Source: Chaunax sp. Z400 (Eukaryota; Chordata; Actinopteri; Lophiiformes; Chaunacidae). Taken from it: a stretch of 64,000 bases of DNA. The notes beneath the pieces were generated by a model that saw only the letters and a list, made by a program, of their open reading frames with translations, did no database searches and was not told the DNA's origin. This document shows, piece after piece, positions 60,888-64,000 of this stretch. The translations under genes were made by a program, and so were the position numbers. The stretch lies in NCBI GenBank assembly GCA_037577475.1, contig CM075203.1, positions 1,117,501-1,181,500 of the forward strand, read 5' to 3'. Position 1 is the first letter of the stretch. Each line of letters starts with the position of its first letter.

Positions 60888-61988
60888 ATGGTTAAAGTCT
60901 GTATTCATGTGTTTTATGTGCCAACGTTGGGGTCAAGTCCCTTCTGGGTTCAAAGATCTATTTTTTATCTCCACACTATCCTGGAACCGTTAATCTTATA
61001 ATTCGTTAATTAATCTGAAACCTCAGTTCATTTTTCAGAGAGGCGTCACCAGATGGATACAAATGCAACCAATCAGAGCAGCCAAAGGTGAGATGCAGCG
61101 CTAAGCTAGTTAACGTGAGGCTAGTTAACAAAGATAAAATGTTTGTTAGCTTTCTCCAGGGAAGCCTTACGAAAGTCAGACCGGACTTTTAAATTAAGAT
61201 CTAAAATGAGCCCAGATACATTTCGGAGCGCTTCGTCTCCTGATGCTCGAACCTCATTGGCTCAGTCAGTCTTATCAATGTAGAAAGCCTGCCCCATGAT
61301 TGGCCGTCCCAAACCAGGATGGAGGGAAATCTGTCTGTTTGATTCCCAGGCTAAAAAAAACATCACGTTGTTTGAACCGGTGCTGAACCGGTGCTGAACC
61401 GACCTCAACCTTTTTATGTGCATCCTGTTTTCATGGCGACGCTGCTCATCTGTTTCTGTCTCTGCTGAGCTTTTTAAAAAGAGGAGTATAAACAGCATCT
61501 CATCCGTCCTCTGGGCTGCATGATGAAGACTTATATCATTTAGTTACTGAAGATCATGACAGTCACTCCTGCACATGCGCAAAACCCTGGTGAATAACAC
61601 CTGACCCACCTCATCCTAACTGAAGAAATAATCTACATATGTGAATCTGCTTGGAGTCACCTTGTTCACCTGGGGATAGGATGGCTGAGACGACACCGAG
61701 GACGATACCGGAAAAAATGTTGACTATCATATAAACAATTCTTGTCCCTGGAGATGTAAGTAAGCCTGACAGAGAGAGGACAAAAGTGAGAGGCGAAAAG
61801 AAAAAAGAAAGGGATGTGGAAAAAAAGGAAGAGAGGGAAAGAAAGAGAAAGAAAACAGCAAACAGGAAAAGAGAGAGATGGAAAAAAAGCTTCCTGTCAG
61901 GCTTTGGAAACCGTGATTCATGGGGACCATTTGTCCTAATTACAGCAGAACAACGCTTTTGTCGCTATTAATCACGAATGTGTGTGTT

Positions 61989-62035
<47 letters not shown>

Positions 62036-62038
62036 AGA
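60888..62038 (-). other. vti1a: Probable vti1a 3' UTR
   Basis: Non-coding sequence between the vti1a stop and the first AATAAA on the minus strand. It contains the (CA)20 tract next to the stop, an A/G-rich stretch (61790-61890), and an 11-bp GAACCGGTGCT tandem at 61374-61401. The UTR end is an inference. Confidence 0.35.
61995..62034 (+). repeat. (TG)20 microsatellite, (CA)20 in the vti1a transcript
   Basis: Perfect dinucleotide array ending four bases (TCTC in the transcript) after the vti1a stop codon, so it is transcribed as CA repeats in the 3' UTR. Confidence 0.95.
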
Positions 62039-62132
62039 TCAGTGGCCTCGCAGATTGAAATAGATGGCCAGGATGATGGTGAGAAGGATGATGGCTCCGA
62101 GGATGAAGACCAGGACCCGGTTCTGGATGATC
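62039..62132 (-). CDS. vti1a: vti1a last coding exon: C-terminal membrane anchor
   Basis: After a good acceptor (tract GTCTCTCTGTGTCTCC then GCAG) the exon supplies the last base of an Arg codon. It then encodes IIQNRVLVFILG, AIILLTIILAIYF, NLRGH and a TGA stop. This matches the vertebrate VTI1A end, where RRIIQNR leads a single hydrophobic tail anchor followed by a short basic/His end. Vti1a is a Qb-SNARE that mediates fusion in trans-Golgi and endosomal transport; the helix anchors it in the membrane with the rest in the cytosol. The SNARE motif and N-terminal three-helix domain are encoded by exons right of the window. Its position upstream of tcf7l2 on the same strand is the conserved vertebrate order, which supports the call. 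Confidence 0.93.
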
Positions 62133-64000
62133 CTGCGGAGACACAGAGAGACGGATCAGGAGGGTCCACAGAGGAAACAGTCACATGTTTATGACCAACC
62201 ATGTACTGGAGGTTTAACAGGTCTGCATACGTGTTCACTGGTAACACAAAATGTCAGTTCAGTGCAAAGCTCCAGTCTAGAATGTCTGACAGATGATTTG
62301 TGACACACTCAGTCTCTGTAAAGATTTCATACAAACATACAGACACTCATAAACAAGCATGACACATAAACAGACCCAGACACACGGGCTCTACAACTTT
62401 ATTTGCACAATAAAGTGGAAAACGTGGCTCGGTAGGTTCCTGGAGGTAATAAAATCAGTGAATTACTGATGGAATTTGCCATAAAACGACTCGCATTTAA
62501 ATGTTCCCACTGTGACCTGAGCAAACTTGACAAGAGGGAGCTTTGAACCTCAAAAAGATGCAGAGGGAGGGCTAGTGTGGCTAACGCTAAGGCCTTAGCA
62601 TCCACAGCGCTAGCAGCTCGGCTCCTGTGTGTGTTCCCTAAAACTCTCAGGAGTTTGTGTCGCACACGATCCGATCCCTCCGCTGCTCCTGACAAATGAG
62701 AGAATTATCACATCTGCTGACATGTGGAGGGCGTGGAGGAGAGGGTGAGGAGAGGGCGAGGAGGGGGGGCACTGTCCACTTCTCTAAGCAGGAGATGAAT
62801 AGCCCCTGCTGTGGCCATTTATCACTGTGGAGGTTGGGGGGTTGTTCAGTCACCCTGCTACCCTCTAAAGGCCAAGTCTGCCCCCAGCAGAGCCTCCGCC
62901 CGTCCACCACCTGCAGTAGCCTCCAGCTAGCCTTAGCTTAAGATCCACAGACAACAGAAATATAACGTACAGATTTATCACAGCACCGCTTTAGAACACA
63001 TATTTATACCTGCTGTTGTGCATCAGGTGACGCCTCTATAACCTCCTAAAAACTATTAACCTCTCATTTGTGTGAACCCATGTCTGACTGATTGTTAGCA
63101 GGATTAAGCAAAAACTACTGGATGGATTTCCACAGACTGTGGTGTAAAGATGGGACTCGATGTGAAACCATATGTATCACGACTAAAGGGTTACGGTTCA
63201 ATATATGAAGAAAAATGTAAAACTATCATAAACATGACTATATGCAGTCATAACAGTGGGATGTGCATTTTTATGAAATTAAAAATCAATCAATATTAAT
63301 ATTTCCTTAAACCCTAATGAGACTGGAAAGAACTCATTAAATGTCTTTTTTTACAGGAGAGATTCTCCGACACTTTGAGGAAACCTGAACACACCTGAAG
63401 GACCTCCAGCCTGAGTGGAGGTTAGGGTTATGTTCATTTTCATCATTGATCATTATATTAGGTATGCCAGCTCTCTCTCCTCCCCTCCTCACTGCTGCAG
63501 ATTAGAGCGAGGGAATTAGTTGCAGGTGACACCTATCCTAGCAGCTGATTGGAGGATGGAAGATTCAAACTCCAGCTGATGCTCTCCGCTCTCACCCACT
63601 CTCAGTTACAGCTGTGCTGCAGAACACCTGACTTGTTGTTTTTGTGAGTCATGGTACATTAAGTGTGTTGTTGGTAATTCTAATCTGTGTAAGTAAACTT
63701 GTTTGCTTTTGGTAAAACTCTTTCCTTTGCATATCTTATCTAACTATCTTACAATAGTTGTAAATAGAAACCGTTTTTAAACAGACACGTGTCGGACTGC
63801 TCAACCTTGGTGGAGGCTTATGTTTGACTAATGCTAGTCTAGTTAGCGACTGGTCTCACTGGACAACACCAGAGAACTCATTAGGAATCCTGTTAGTGAG
63901 AAGACAGTTTATCCTTGAATACATGCATACATTATCATGACAGCGTCAAACTGAATGTACTAAAACATGCTGTACGTGTAACAGATACTGTATATCTTTA
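62133..64000 (-). other. vti1a: vti1a last intron (partial, runs off right edge)
   Basis: Non-coding sequence upstream of the final vti1a exon. I looked for the preceding exon (RILTGMLRR-type peptide at the end of the SNARE motif) on the minus strand and did not find it. The interval includes a degenerate interspersed repeat at 63085-63180. Nothing else can be supported. Confidence 0.75.
63085..63180 (+). mobile_element. Interspersed repeat, 'GCAGGATTA' family, copy 3 (degenerate)
   Basis: TTAGCAGGATTAAGCAAAAA, CTACTGGATGGATTTCCAC and AGACTGTGGTGTAAAGATGG align by eye with 36060-36115 of copy 2. Confidence 0.5.

Overview
The window looks like a ray-finned (teleost, probably percomorph) nuclear genome. 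It has compact GT-AG introns in two genes I recognise, very abundant (CA)n/(TG)n tracts and many short non-autonomous DNA-transposon relics of the kind common in fish. No bacterial, phage or plasmid feature is visible, and nearly all long open frames are microsatellite artefacts.

Two protein-coding genes can be supported, both on the minus strand and in the vertebrate-conserved vti1a -> tcf7l2 order. (1) The 5' end of tcf7l2, the Wnt/beta-catenin HMG-box transcription factor: coding exons 1 (30336-30524), 2 (30186-30252) and 3 (29886-30010) encode the first 126 residues, separated by very short introns of 83 and 175 bp. Everything left of 29886 is then the large third intron; later exons are not recognised and are probably beyond the left edge. 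(2) The last coding exon of vti1a (62039-62132), encoding the C-terminal membrane anchor of a Golgi/endosomal SNARE; the rest of vti1a lies beyond the right edge.

Layout: 1-29885 tcf7l2 intron 3, with CA-rich satellites (13.2-14.2 and 24.0-24.8 kb), transposon relics and several homeodomain-motif-rich blocks that look like conserved non-coding elements. 29886-30524 exons 1-3. 30525-about 31000 the 5' UTR/promoter side with GA and CTC tracts. About 31-60.9 kb intergenic DNA holding a TATTA pentamer array, a 15 x 50-bp minisatellite, a 1.8-kb polypurine satellite, inverted-repeat transposons and more candidate regulatory blocks. About 60.9-62.0 kb the probable vti1a 3' UTR. 62133-64000 the last vti1a intron.

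I found no evidence of a novel gene system. The most useful leads are non-coding: the exact 50-bp minisatellite with an internal 300-bp duplication, the strand-asymmetric polypurine block, families of inverted-repeat elements, the (CA)20 tract four bases after the vti1a stop, and the candidate regulatory blocks around a Wnt effector gene. All family assignments rest on recognition of the translated sequence and splice sites, without database searches.
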